Source: an uncultured bacterium (GTDB lineage: Bacteria; CAIJMQ01). Taken from it: a DNA stretch of 32,805 nt. A model generated the notes under the pieces. It was not told the origin of the DNA. It saw nothing but the letters and a program-made list of their open reading frames with translations, and searched no databases. Position 1 is the first letter of the stretch, and the number at the start of each line of letters is the position of its first letter. Location: assembly GCA_903821905.1 (NCBI GenBank), contig CAIJMQ010000073.1, positions 1-32,805 on the forward strand, given 5' to 3'. Both the position numbers and the translations under genes were made by a program. Shown here piece by piece: positions 15,693-23,968 of this stretch.

Positions 15693-16586
15693 TCATAAAT
15701 TATTTTTATTCTGATTTACACCAATCTTCCAAACGCCTTTTTCAAGAAAAGCCTCTATAGTTTGGCGATTCGCTTTATTTATCAAATTAGAGTGCGATTC
15801 TTTATACTCTTTAGCATATTCGGCAAGCGTAATAATACGCGCGCCCTCCAGATACGCAAGACGCTTGTAATAACTGTTCGTAAGCGCCCTGCCTACTATC
15901 TCCTCCATAATTCCCGTAGCACCTTTTTCATTAAACTCCTTAAACGCTTCATAATACATTTCCTTGTCAATGAATTTAATATTCACAGGCACAAAACCCT
16001 CGCGTATCAGTAAATAATTATTTATTACTCTTCCTATGCGGCCGTTGCCGTCAACAAACGGATGCGTCTGCTCAAAAGTAAGATGCAGTAAAGTAATGCG
16101 CTTTATAATATTTTCGTGGCTGGCTGCATTATACCCCGCAAGCATTTTCTCCAACCTTCTTGTTATCTCTTCCGGCCCCGGAGCTATATGGTTTGAAACT
16201 CGAACATACTCTCCTGCCTTACGAAATCTTCCGGCAACATCATCTCGGATATTCGCCATAAGCATTTTATGAAGCAGCAGAATAACATCAAGAGTGATCT
16301 CCTGTTCTTTGGCTTTAGTATCGATATATGAAACTACGCGCGCAAGATTTTTCGCTTCAAAAATTTCTCGCTCGGAAATATATCTGTCTAAGTTTATCTG
16401 CAAAAGGATTTTTTCCGTATCCTCAAGCGTAAGAGTACTGTTCTCGAGGGCATTGGAGTTATACACCTGCTCGGCAACCTCTGCTTCACTCAATATTTTT
16501 ATAAGCGATTCCTTGCCGAGGGATGCGGCATAATACCGCTCTCTTAAACGGCTTATTGTATTAAAAACATATAGTATCTTTGACAT
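15693..16586 (-). CDS. Fic family protein (AMP-transferase), class II
   Basis: A 297-residue Fic protein. The catalytic motif HPFVDGNGRIGR (175-186) is complete, with the His, acidic residue and both Arg positions expected for AMP transfer. An N-terminal inhibitory motif matching [S/T]xxxE[G/N] reads SNALEN (44-49), marking a class II, self-inhibited Fic. The region before it resembles the Fic N-terminal domain, and the ~70 C-terminal residues look like a partial winged helix. The target protein is unknown. No antitoxin gene flanks it. It converges on rpsR with a 16 bp gap and has its own strong promoter with repeated boxes, so it is an accessory gene with separate control. Confidence 0.92.
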   Translation of the reverse strand: MSKILYVFNTISRLRERYYAASLGKESLIKILSEAEVAEQVYNSNALENSTLTLEDTEKILLQINLDRYISEREIFEAKNLARVVSYIDTKAKEQEITLDVILLLHKMLMANIRDDVAGRFRKAGEYVRVSNHIAPGPEEITRRLEKMLAGYNAASHENIIKRITLLHLTFEQTHPFVDGNGRIGRVINNYLLIREGFVPVNIKFIDKEMYYEAFKEFNEKGATGIMEEIVGRALTNSYYKRLAYLEGARIITLAEYAKEYKESHSNLINKANRQTIEAFLEKGVWKIGVNQNKNNL

Positions 16587-16592
16587 GCCTAA

Positions 16593-16620
16593 ATTATATA
16601 CCTTTTCACGTTTTTGTCAA
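16593..16620 (-). promoter_or_regulatory. Promoter of fic, predicts leaderless mRNA
   Basis: On the minus strand: TTGACA, a 16-base spacer, then TATAAT. The ATG begins only six bases past the -10 element, at the expected start of transcription, and there is no room for a Shine-Dalgarno site. Confidence 0.75.
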
Positions 16621-16662
16621 CATAACCGTGAAAAACTATACCAAAAACACCAATTTTCACGG
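16603..16662. promoter_or_regulatory. Three TTTTCACG(G) boxes at the fic promoter (candidate operator)
   Basis: TTTTCACG at 16603-16610 lies in the promoter spacer, CCGTGAAAA at 16626-16634 just upstream of the -35, and TTTTCACGG at 16654-16662 further upstream. The last two form a perfect 9-bp inverted repeat. Position over the promoter suggests repressor binding; the regulator is not identified. Confidence 0.6.
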
Positions 16663-16748
16663 TTTTGAGCTATAAGTAGTTAGCAAAGTGCGGAACAATG
16701 GGGATTAACGGGTTGATAGTTTAATCATTAAAGGGGAATAGAAATTAG

Positions 16749-16830
16749 GTGGGGACAAGAAAAAGACTTATTACTAAAAAGAAGTAGGGGAGAGCACAAA
16801 AAACCTCTACTTCTTTTTCTTATTCCCATC
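16749..16830. repeat. Compound hairpin between fic and the DUF3892-like gene
   Basis: The inner stem is AAAAAGAAGTAGGGG (16776-16790) with CCTCTACTTCTTTTT (16804-16818), 15 pairs with one mismatch. The outer stem, imperfect, is GGTGGGGACAAG with CTTATTCCCATCC. The T-rich right arm resembles a terminator, yet no gene ends here: the genes on both sides point away from it. The 364-base gap also holds the fic promoter boxes and otherwise shows nothing I recognise. Confidence 0.6.
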
Positions 16831-16950
16831 CCTTCTTCTCCACATTTTCAAATGGGTTTATTTCCTCTAATCAAACCTGCCACACCATCAAATAAGCTTG
16901 ACATCGGGCTTATAATCAAATGGTGTAGAGGAACTGAGGAGGTAATTAAA

Positions 16951-17175
16951 ATGTTTATCAGAGTAATAGGGAGAAGAGAAGACCCCGACACAAAGATAAA
17001 CACCCATTACATGCTTAGCGACGGCTACATCTACACAAGAGAAGAAATCATAGATATGTGGCGACACCGCTTATTGCCGGGATACCGTGTATGTAAAATA
17101 AATGACGTAGAAGACATCTGCGACAATCCCCATACCAAAGAAAGCGATACAATAAAAAATCAACCTTTGATTTAA
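16951..17175 (+). CDS. Small DUF3892-like protein
   Basis: 74 residues from the ATG at 16951, chosen because GAGGAGG lies eight bases upstream; the track's 33-residue N-terminal extension has no such support. The pattern MFIRVIGRREDPDTKINTHY, an EEIIDMW helix and the ending TKESDTIKNQPLI resembles the short DUF3892 family, whose function is unknown. It is soluble, with no signal. It is an orphan between fic and the displaced rpsR tail. Family match is from memory of the pattern and moderate. Confidence 0.65.
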   Translation: MFIRVIGRREDPDTKINTHYMLSDGYIYTREEIIDMWRHRLLPGYRVCKINDVEDICDNPHTKESDTIKNQPLI

Positions 17176-17196
17176 AATCTCTCTTGTGAGTCTCCC

Positions 17197-17226
17197 TTGA
17201 TTTCACTTGATGAAATCAAAAGCGGG
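17197..17226. repeat. Palindromic repeat, copy B (TTGATTTC family)
   Basis: The arms TTGATTTCA/TGAAATCAA surround a five-base loop, preceded by CCC and followed by a GGGGG run and CTCC. The same arms, G run and CTCC occur at copy A (10947-11026), which has an extra inner stem. It sits directly after the DUF3892-like gene. Confidence 0.75.
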
Positions 17227-17242
17227 GGCTCCACGATTTTTT

Positions 17243-17273
17243 GTATGGGCGAATACCCTTCATTCTCCCATAC
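17243..17273. repeat. Second hairpin next to copy B
   Basis: Perfect 7-bp arms GTATGGG/CCCATAC with a 17-base loop, placed just after copy B in the same relative order as the second hairpin behind copy A. Confidence 0.55.
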
Positions 17274-17342
17274 CGGCAGGGTCCGACCTAAAGATTCAAA
17301 ACTGCATCTGCCAAATAGAGAAAGAATCAAACATTCAACATC

Positions 17343-17411
17343 CAGAGCATGACAGCAAAAGCTATTAAACGCGTCCTAAATGTGGGATTATTTCCGTTTA
17401 TGAATAAATAG
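17343..17411 (+). pseudogene. Displaced 3' end of rpsR (bS18 C-terminal remnant)
   Basis: 69 bases that align without gaps to the last 69 bases of rpsR (15608-15676); I count 56 identities. In frame it reads MTAKAIKRVLNVGLFPFMNK and a stop, against LTAKAIKRARNVGLLPFMNR in rpsR. Several differences are silent or conservative, so the copy probably evolved as the end of a working bS18 gene elsewhere before it came to lie here. Upstream of the Gln codon the similarity fades. It marks the far edge of the fic / DUF3892-like segment. Confidence 0.9.
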
Positions 17412-17463
17412 GCAGTTAGTATAGGGGGAGATAGATGCAAAACCTGAGCCCATTTTGATAAAT

Positions 17464-17790
17464 TTATAAACCTATTTTCTTTTTAATCCATTCGCCTGAT
17501 GCAGCATCAATCATCTCTTTCCAATTTTTAAATTTTGTGTTACTCGCTATAAAATTATCCCATTCTTTATCTGGTATCTTTTTAAAATCTTCTTGAGAAT
17601 TAACTGTGAACCCACTATGTTCAAACATATCCTCAATATTCTGAAAAGTAGTATTTTTTCTTATAAAATCCTGCGGGAAAAGTTCACTAAAGGGAATTGC
17701 ATGTTCACCATCAATATTCTTAATACGCTTCTGTAGAGTATCTAACTTCCTTTGAAACTCATCAAGCCCTTTCATTTCAAATTTAAACAT
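17464..17790 (-). CDS. Small hypothetical protein, last gene of the type I RM operon
   Basis: A 108-residue soluble protein beginning MFKFEMKGLDEFQRKLDTLQ, with a short N-terminal coiled coil and a Trp-rich acidic end (KEWDNFIASNTKFKNWKEM). AAAGGAGGT precedes the ATG. It begins 13 bp after hsdS stops, so it is cotranscribed with the RM genes. The opening GLDEFQRKL resembles the start of HK97 gp10-like phage proteins, which is not enough to assign it. Candidate roles, all inference, are an accessory or control factor for the RM system. Confidence 0.75.
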   Translation of the reverse strand: MFKFEMKGLDEFQRKLDTLQKRIKNIDGEHAIPFSELFPQDFIRKNTTFQNIEDMFEHSGFTVNSQEDFKKIPDKEWDNFIASNTKFKNWKEMIDAASGEWIKKKIGL

Positions 17791-17803
17791 TTCTTTACCT
17801 CCT

Positions 17804-19003
17804 TTATTTCACTAACTCCCCTTTCATTGTTTTATCAAGACAGGAATCAAAGAGTTCTTGGAGTTTTTGTTTTTGCTCAAGGAGTTTCTTTTTATAATCT
17901 TGGGCTGCTTGAAGTTTTTCCACAATTTGTCTCTGGATTCCAAGTGGTGGCAGAAAGATCTTTATTTCTTTTATAATCCTCATACTTAAACCGCTTCGCT
18001 GGTTATCACCTGTGATATTTCTTATTTTGTTATACATATCTTTTAAACCAAAATACAAAAATTCTGACTTTAACTGTTCTTTATTTTGGGAGTCTATAGC
18101 AACTATGGACTGATTACATGTTGCCTTTGTTCTCAGCAATGCAACTGTTCCCCTAGTTTTTCCTTGGCCATTTAAAGCAATCAAAACAGAATTTACAGGC
18201 AGATATTTAGCATTAGAATTTTCCATCCCTTTCTGGGTAATTCTAAAAGGGCAGTCGTATATTTCGCCCTGATGTATGTCGCCTGAAACCAACCATTTTA
18301 TGTCACCATTCTCATAATATTCTTTCACGGTTGATCTCGGAGTCCCCCCAGTCATTAAATTACAAACATTACCTATCTTCACTATCTCCCATTGTTTTCC
18401 CTTTAAATGTAATTCGTTATGTAGCAAACTCTGAAAAAGTTCATCAGTTAAAACGATCTGTTGAGCATTTAACTCCTGCGCCTTTTTAATAGCATCCAAC
18501 CGTCCTACTATTTGGTGCTGGATATGTAATGAGGGAGTGGGAATTTTTGCTTTCAAGTAAAGATTTAGATTTAGATTACGTATACCTGTTGTTTGACTCT
18601 GCAGTCTTAGAGTTGTCCCAATTTTATAGAGATAGAAAAGATAATGGAATAAAAAACGACTATTGATTATATCTTTGTTTGATCTTAATCTCTGAATAAA
18701 ATTTGCAAATGTATAAATCTGATTATCTGGTGCGATAAAATATGATACTCTTCCAACAGGTTGCTCTGGACCACCGCCCGATTTTTCTAATAAAATGTCA
18801 CCATCCTGCAATTGTAAATTTTCAATTTTATCCTTAGGAATTTTTCGCTTAGCAATATTGCTGAAATCTAGTAACCCATCGTTCTCAAAATTTGTTGAGC
18901 GTAGAATCAAAATTCCTTTTTCATTGTTGTGAATAGGTTCGCCCCAAATGCCAGTATCATTTGTTATTAATAATTCACCTAATTTTTTTGTTGGCCAAGA
19001 CAT
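17804..19003 (-). CDS. hsdS: Type I restriction-modification specificity subunit HsdS
   Basis: A 399-residue HsdS that selects the bipartite DNA target for the methylase and restriction complex. Two target-recognition domains are visible: the first from WPTKKLGELL to about residue 150, the second from WEIVKIGNVCNLMTGGTPRS. Each is followed by a conserved helical spacer with the repeated pattern IPTPSLHIQHQIVGRLDAI and FLPPLGIQRQIVEKLQAA. The whole is intact. It begins five bases after hsdM. The target sequence cannot be read from the protein. Confidence 0.95.
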   Translation of the reverse strand: MSWPTKKLGELLITNDTGIWGEPIHNNEKGILILRSTNFENDGLLDFSNIAKRKIPKDKIENLQLQDGDILLEKSGGGPEQPVGRVSYFIAPDNQIYTFANFIQRLRSNKDIINSRFLFHYLFYLYKIGTTLRLQSQTTGIRNLNLNLYLKAKIPTPSLHIQHQIVGRLDAIKKAQELNAQQIVLTDELFQSLLHNELHLKGKQWEIVKIGNVCNLMTGGTPRSTVKEYYENGDIKWLVSGDIHQGEIYDCPFRITQKGMENSNAKYLPVNSVLIALNGQGKTRGTVALLRTKATCNQSIVAIDSQNKEQLKSEFLYFGLKDMYNKIRNITGDNQRSGLSMRIIKEIKIFLPPLGIQRQIVEKLQAAQDYKKKLLEQKQKLQELFDSCLDKTMKGELVK

Positions 19004-19008
19004 AGATT

Positions 19009-20526
19009 TTATAGCAGTTTTTTAATATGTTCAAAGTTTCTATCTAATTCTTTATTGGTTTCCTCTATTTCTTTCAATATCTCCTCCGACTCTCTATGTT
19101 TTACTTTTTCTACTCCAATATTGGGATTATATGCATTAGCTGCAAGAATATAATCATTCTCAACTATCTCTTTTACCGGTGTAAGCCAAGATTGGTCTGA
19201 TACTTTGCGCTGAGAGAATTTTGAAAGCAAATCGGGTATATCATTTTTATATTGTGAACCAAATTTTTTAGCAGCAGAAAGAGATGAACCATCGCCAAGC
19301 ATATTATAAAACCAGATTTTCTCTTCGGAATTTAACTTTGGGACTGCTTTCTTTTTAAAGATTAGAACTGAAGTTTTTACTCCTGCATAAGGCTGGAATA
19401 TTCCACCAGGCATTGAGACAACTGCCTGAAGTTCTGTGTTTTCTAAAAGATAGCGACGGATTTCTGTGCCGTCGCGATTTGTGCCGAAAAGTATGCCTTC
19501 AGGCAAAATTATTCCTGCTTTCCCATTTGGTTTTAAAGCATCTATAACATAACCTAAAAACAGAACTTGGGTTTTGGTTGATTTGATAGGTAAGGACTTC
19601 TTGATTCTTTCCTTGTCAACTTTACCGGCAAAAGGCGGGTTAGTCATTACTACATTGTATCTTCTTAAATCTTCCTCATCTTCAGCGCCTGCAACTGTAT
19701 CTCGTCTTTTTATATCTGATTCTTGTAAGCCATGAAGAAAGAAATTCATTAAAGTTAGACGAGTCATTTCGGGGTCAACATCTTGGCCTAAGAAAGTTTC
19801 ATTTTGTAAAAAGTTCCATTGTTTTTTGCTTAACTTATCTCCAGGACCTCGTTTTGTACCGTTATATCCTTCGATGAGTTTAGAATCTGAATTCTGAAGT
19901 TTAATCCATTCATAAGCCGCCAATAAGAATCCGCCCGAACCACAAGCAGGGTCAAAGATTGTTTCACCAATTTTGGGATTGACCATTGTCACCATATAAC
20001 GAATAATATGACGAGGAGTCAAGAATTGACCCAATTCTCCTGCTGCTTCTATCTGATTAAGTAAATCCTCATAGAGGTCACCTTTTACATCGCTGTCCAA
20101 ACGAGAAAAGTCAATCTCATCAATAATATCTAAAGCTCTTTTTAGAGTAACTTCATCAGGAATTAAAAGTTTTGCACCAGAGAACATTCTTCGGATATTT
20201 TCTTTGCCATTAGAAAGAGTCTCCATAAAAGGAAAAACTTCATCCCTGATGAATTTGTAGAGTTCCTTTCCGCTCTTATGAACCCATTCTAACCAGCGAT
20301 ATTGTTCGGTCTTTCCTTTAAAAATAGAATTGTAAGTCCTCTTAGTCAATTGAGCTTCTTTCTCTAAAGCCGTATCTTGCTCCTCCAGCATTTTAAGGAA
20401 GAAGAGAAAACTCATTTGTTGGATTCTTGTTACAGGGTCTTTTAAACCTGCACCCCAAAGATAATCGTTTAAGCGGTTTAATTTTTGTCTATATTCTTCC
20501 TTTAACTGTAAGACTTGCGGGTCCAT
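19009..20526 (-). CDS. hsdM: Type I restriction-modification methyltransferase HsdM
   Basis: A 505-residue N6-adenine methyltransferase. The N-terminal helical domain (about 1-150) has WGAGLKDPVTRIQQMSFLFF; the SAM motif is FDPACGSGGFLLAA (191-204, Ser where Thr is more common); the catalytic motif is MTNPPFAG near residue 300. The block ELGQFLTPRHIIRYMV precedes motif I as in all HsdM. It follows hsdR by nine bases. With HsdS it methylates host DNA, and with HsdR it forms the restriction complex. Confidence 0.96.
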   Translation of the reverse strand: MDPQVLQLKEEYRQKLNRLNDYLWGAGLKDPVTRIQQMSFLFFLKMLEEQDTALEKEAQLTKRTYNSIFKGKTEQYRWLEWVHKSGKELYKFIRDEVFPFMETLSNGKENIRRMFSGAKLLIPDEVTLKRALDIIDEIDFSRLDSDVKGDLYEDLLNQIEAAGELGQFLTPRHIIRYMVTMVNPKIGETIFDPACGSGGFLLAAYEWIKLQNSDSKLIEGYNGTKRGPGDKLSKKQWNFLQNETFLGQDVDPEMTRLTLMNFFLHGLQESDIKRRDTVAGAEDEEDLRRYNVVMTNPPFAGKVDKERIKKSLPIKSTKTQVLFLGYVIDALKPNGKAGIILPEGILFGTNRDGTEIRRYLLENTELQAVVSMPGGIFQPYAGVKTSVLIFKKKAVPKLNSEEKIWFYNMLGDGSSLSAAKKFGSQYKNDIPDLLSKFSQRKVSDQSWLTPVKEIVENDYILAANAYNPNIGVEKVKHRESEEILKEIEETNKELDRNFEHIKKLL

Positions 20527-20535
20527 ATAAATTCC

Positions 20536-22848
20536 TTAATTAACAAAAACTGTTGTGTTCAATTCTTCAACTGTGCTCTGTATCTCTTTTTCTCCAAAAA
20601 TCTTAATGATATTCTTTAATCCACCAAATTGATTGAAGAGTGGCTGATTAAAGATAGAAATATCAACTTTTTCCTTATTGGCTAAATATTGGTTTTTTAT
20701 TATCCTCATAACCTTTGCCTGCTGGCTATTAAAGTTCTTAGTTAATAGCCAAGATTCAAAAAGGTCGGTTATCTTCTTTTCTTGAAGCTGTTCTTCGGTA
20801 GGTAATCCATAGATTTTTAAAGCGGCTTTGATGAATTCAGAGAGAGTGCCTTGAGGATATTGGTAAGCCGCCCTTAAATTTGCTTCGTTAAAATAGAATT
20901 CTGGAGTATTAAGTTTTCCAGCTAATTCTTGGACTTCGTCATCTGTAAGTTCTTCACCGGATTTAACTTTCTTAATTAGAGGATCTACATCAAGAAGCGA
21001 TTGAACTATTTTCTCCCATTGATATTGATAATCATCTATATCTACTTTTTCTCCTTCTGGGCCAACTTCAACACATTCCCTTTTTACAACCAAATCAACA
21101 TTCTCGGGTGCATTTTCAGGAACTTGTATGAATAGGCGCTCAAAAACTTCTCTCTTTTTCTTTTCTTCTTCTGTAAGCTCCTGTTCTTCCGTACCCCAAG
21201 GAATACCTCGTTTCAATCTCGATATTTCTGAATAAGGATTATATCCTTCATCATTAAAAGCTTTTGTATTCTTTACAAAATCATAAATTCTAAAGGATGT
21301 TTTCCCAATTTTGGTACAAAGACGACTACCTCTACCTCGCATTTGTTGGTAAAGTGTAGGCGATTTTGTCGGTCTAATCATTACGATGTTTTCTGCTTCT
21401 GGACAGTCAAAACCAGTATCGAGCATACCTACCGATACTGCAACATAAGGAAACTCTTCTCGTTTAAATCTCTTAATGGCTCTATCAACATCAGGAACAT
21501 TTGAAGTAATAACTTCGGCGAAGCGACCTTTAAATTCTGGGTATATTTGATTGAAATAATAAGCTAATTGTGCAGCATGCCTTTGTGTAACAGCGTAAAT
21601 AATTGCTTTGCGATTTCGGAAAGGTTGACGCTTTTTTTCTTCCTGTCTGTAAGAAGTTGCAACCAGTTTATTGGCTGCCGGCACGTTAATCTTTCGCTCT
21701 AAATCTTCAGGATTATAATCTTCACCTTCAAAAGTAATACCCTCAAGACGTGTTTTTGTATCAATTTTGACGATATCATAACCAGCAATATAACCTTCTT
21801 CGATACCTCGACGTATACCATAGGCAAAGGTAGGTATTCCTTTTTGCTCTAAGATATTCCAACAATCAAAAAGCTTATATGTGTTTCGGTCTATAAACAT
21901 AGAAGGAGTAGCAGTAAGACCAATCTTTATAGCATCAAAATGGGTTAAGACAGCACTATAAACAGAATATATAGAGCGATGTGCTTCGTCTGAAATCACT
22001 AAATCAAAATAACCACTCGTAAAGCTATTTAATTGGGAATACATAGTAGGTAATGTACCAATAATGATTGAACTCTCTCTTTTAACTTTGCCGCCATAGA
22101 GAAGTTCTGAAGGATAGTCTTTTAGATAGTCATTGAAAGTCTCCTGTGCTTGTTGCCCTAATTCGATTCTATCAACAAGGAACAATACCCTCTCTATCAA
22201 GCCAGCTTCGAATAGACGTTTTATTTGCATAGCAACAGTTAAGGTTTTACCAGTCCCAGTAGCCATTAAAATAAGCATTTTTCTTCTGCCTGATTCGATG
22301 GTCTTGTCCATTACCTGTATTGCTTCTCTTTGATAGGGACGAACTTTCTTGGTTTCGCCTTGGACAAAGACTTGAGTCGGAATAGGGATAACCGATAATG
22401 GCTTTCTTGATTTTCTTAAAATGGAAATTTTTTCGAGGTCTCTTTGGGAAAAGAAAGTAGCAACTTTTTGCTCTGGTTTTTCTATGTGGTCCCAGAAATA
22501 AATATCTTCACCATTACTAAGAAAAATAAAATCTGTTTTCACGTCTTTTGCATATTCTAAAGCCTGCTGTTTACCAGCTTCAGGATCAATTAAGAAACGT
22601 TTTGCTTCAATGACTGCCAAAGGTCTACCGCGTCTATCTTTTAATAAATAATCAGCGCGACCTGTTTTTGTAGATTCTTCGGTTGTTACTTGATTTTTAT
22701 CCTCAATATCCCAACCAGCTTCGCGCAGTTTTCTATCAATAATTATACGAGTATCGCTTTCTCGGAGTATTGAACCTGATACGAGTTTCTCTTCTTGCGG
22801 TTTATAGTCTCTTTCCATGAGGAACTTTTGAATTTTTATTTCCCCCAT
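20536..22848 (-). CDS. hsdR: Type I restriction enzyme HsdR
   Basis: A 770-residue motor and nuclease subunit, similar in plan to the EcoEI type. Nuclease domain: GRADYLL (D66) and AVIEAKRF (E81, K83) supply the PD-(D/E)xK core. Helicase: Walker A LMATGTGKTLTVAMQ, DEAH box ISDEAHRSIY, GLTATPSMF and motif VI MRGRGSRLC. A C-terminal HsdM-binding region follows. The start ATG has GAGGGG six bases upstream. It heads the operon hsdR-hsdM-hsdS-hypothetical and diverges from the Gfo/Idh gene. All catalytic motifs are present, so the system looks active. Confidence 0.96.
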   Translation of the reverse strand: MGEIKIQKFLMERDYKPQEEKLVSGSILRESDTRIIIDRKLREAGWDIEDKNQVTTEESTKTGRADYLLKDRRGRPLAVIEAKRFLIDPEAGKQQALEYAKDVKTDFIFLSNGEDIYFWDHIEKPEQKVATFFSQRDLEKISILRKSRKPLSVIPIPTQVFVQGETKKVRPYQREAIQVMDKTIESGRRKMLILMATGTGKTLTVAMQIKRLFEAGLIERVLFLVDRIELGQQAQETFNDYLKDYPSELLYGGKVKRESSIIIGTLPTMYSQLNSFTSGYFDLVISDEAHRSIYSVYSAVLTHFDAIKIGLTATPSMFIDRNTYKLFDCWNILEQKGIPTFAYGIRRGIEEGYIAGYDIVKIDTKTRLEGITFEGEDYNPEDLERKINVPAANKLVATSYRQEEKKRQPFRNRKAIIYAVTQRHAAQLAYYFNQIYPEFKGRFAEVITSNVPDVDRAIKRFKREEFPYVAVSVGMLDTGFDCPEAENIVMIRPTKSPTLYQQMRGRGSRLCTKIGKTSFRIYDFVKNTKAFNDEGYNPYSEISRLKRGIPWGTEEQELTEEEKKKREVFERLFIQVPENAPENVDLVVKRECVEVGPEGEKVDIDDYQYQWEKIVQSLLDVDPLIKKVKSGEELTDDEVQELAGKLNTPEFYFNEANLRAAYQYPQGTLSEFIKAALKIYGLPTEEQLQEKKITDLFESWLLTKNFNSQQAKVMRIIKNQYLANKEKVDISIFNQPLFNQFGGLKNIIKIFGEKEIQSTVEELNTTVFVN

Positions 22849-22897
22849 TATATTCCCCTCTTGAACCTATAACAACCACAGAAGAAAGCTTATTACT

Positions 22898-22926
22898 TTT
22901 ACTACACATGATAAATTATCTATAAT
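22898..22926 (+). promoter_or_regulatory. Promoter of the Gfo/Idh/MocA gene
   Basis: TTTACT (-35, four of six consensus), a 17-base spacer and TATAAT (-10). Transcription would start about 22933, just ahead of the first in-frame ATG at 22936 and leaving the AAAGGA site before 22951 in the mRNA. Confidence 0.6.
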
Positions 22927-22950
22927 GACTATCTAATGAAAGGAAAATCT

Positions 22951-23946
22951 ATGGCAAAGAAGATACGATGGGGGATTGTAGGTACTGGTGGCATAGCACA
23001 TAAGTTTGCAATAGGGTTGAGTGTACTTCCGGATGCAGAGCTTGTTGCAATAGAATCACGCACAAAAGAGTCCGCTCTAAAGTTCGCTACGGAGTTTAAT
23101 GTACCAAACAGGCATGTTGGAGTAGGGGCTATGGCAGGGGATAAGGATGTTGATGTGGTATATATTGCAACACCGCATCCAAATCATAAGGATGAGACGA
23201 TTAGCTGTCTTGAAGGCGGCAAGGCGGTGCTCTGTGAGAAGCCATTTGCTATGAATATTTCGGAAGTCACACAGATGATTGAGTGTGCGAAAAGTAAGAA
23301 GTTGTTTCTGATGGAGGCGATGTGGATGTATTTTTTCCCGGCGATGGTAAAGGTTAGGGAGCTCATTTCAAGCGGTGCTATAGGAGAAGTTCGGCTACTT
23401 CAAGCCAATTTCTGCTTTAAGTGCGAGGGTGGCCCGGAACACAGGTGTTTTAATCCTGCGCTTGGCGGCGGGGCATTATTGGATGTAGGTGTTTATGATA
23501 TTGCGCTGGCGCAAATGGTATATGGCAAGGAGCCGGTACGAATCAGCAGTATGACGAATATAGGGCAAACGGGGGTTGATGAGCAGTCGTCGATGATATT
23601 GGGTTATGAAAACGAGGCAATGGCTGTGCTTACTTGCGGGATTCACTTAAGCACTATGAGTGAAGCGATTATTTACGGCACTAATGGTTTTATCAGGATA
23701 CCGCATATGTTTTGGCAACCTGACAGGATTGTTGTGAAGATGGGACAGGATGAGGAAAAGGAAATTTCGTTTGAGCGCCTGGGAAACGGATATAGTTATG
23801 AGGCGATGGAAGTTATGAGGTGTTTGCGGGAAGGGAAATGGGAAAGTGAAGTTGTGCCGCTGGATACGAGTATAGCGATGATGAGGACGATGGATAAAAT
23901 ACGGAGGCAGTGGGAGCTGGTGTATCCGATGGAGAAAAAGAAGTAA
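22951..23946 (+). CDS. Gfo/Idh/MocA family NAD(P)-dependent oxidoreductase
   Basis: A 331-residue sugar- or diol-type dehydrogenase. The N-terminal Rossmann fold has GIVGTGGIAHKFA; the Gfo/Idh motif CEKPFAMN follows, then EAMWMYFFPAMVKVRELI and GGGALLDVGVYDIALAQMVY in the C-terminal sandwich, a pattern close to the dihydrodiol dehydrogenase branch. The substrate cannot be inferred. I chose the ATG at 22951, which has AAAGGA six bases upstream, over the track start at 22936. By eye it is less AT-rich than the RM genes beside it. It appears to be a single-gene unit. Confidence 0.9.
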   Translation: MAKKIRWGIVGTGGIAHKFAIGLSVLPDAELVAIESRTKESALKFATEFNVPNRHVGVGAMAGDKDVDVVYIATPHPNHKDETISCLEGGKAVLCEKPFAMNISEVTQMIECAKSKKLFLMEAMWMYFFPAMVKVRELISSGAIGEVRLLQANFCFKCEGGPEHRCFNPALGGGALLDVGVYDIALAQMVYGKEPVRISSMTNIGQTGVDEQSSMILGYENEAMAVLTCGIHLSTMSEAIIYGTNGFIRIPHMFWQPDRIVVKMGQDEEKEISFERLGNGYSYEAMEVMRCLREGKWESEVVPLDTSIAMMRTMDKIRRQWELVYPMEKKK

Positions 23947-23968
23947 GAATAATTAGGGACAATCTTGG

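Noticed and set aside
9629-16740. Shared 14-mer ATTAAAGGGGAATA at 9629 and 16727
   Set aside because: Short, AT-rich and including a ribosome-site-like core; chance or convergent use is enough to explain it.
16898-16916. TTGACA and TATAAT ahead of the DUF3892-like gene
   Set aside because: They are only seven bases apart, too close to work as a -35/-10 pair; TATAAT alone has no usable -35.
16852-16950. 33-residue extension of the DUF3892-like ORF
   Set aside because: The ATG at 16951 has a near-perfect ribosome site at ideal spacing; the extension has none and no family pattern.
17412-17460. Mini-ORF MQNLSPF behind a GGGGGAG site
   Set aside because: Seven codons only; probably a fragment of what once followed the displaced rpsR tail, not a gene I can support.
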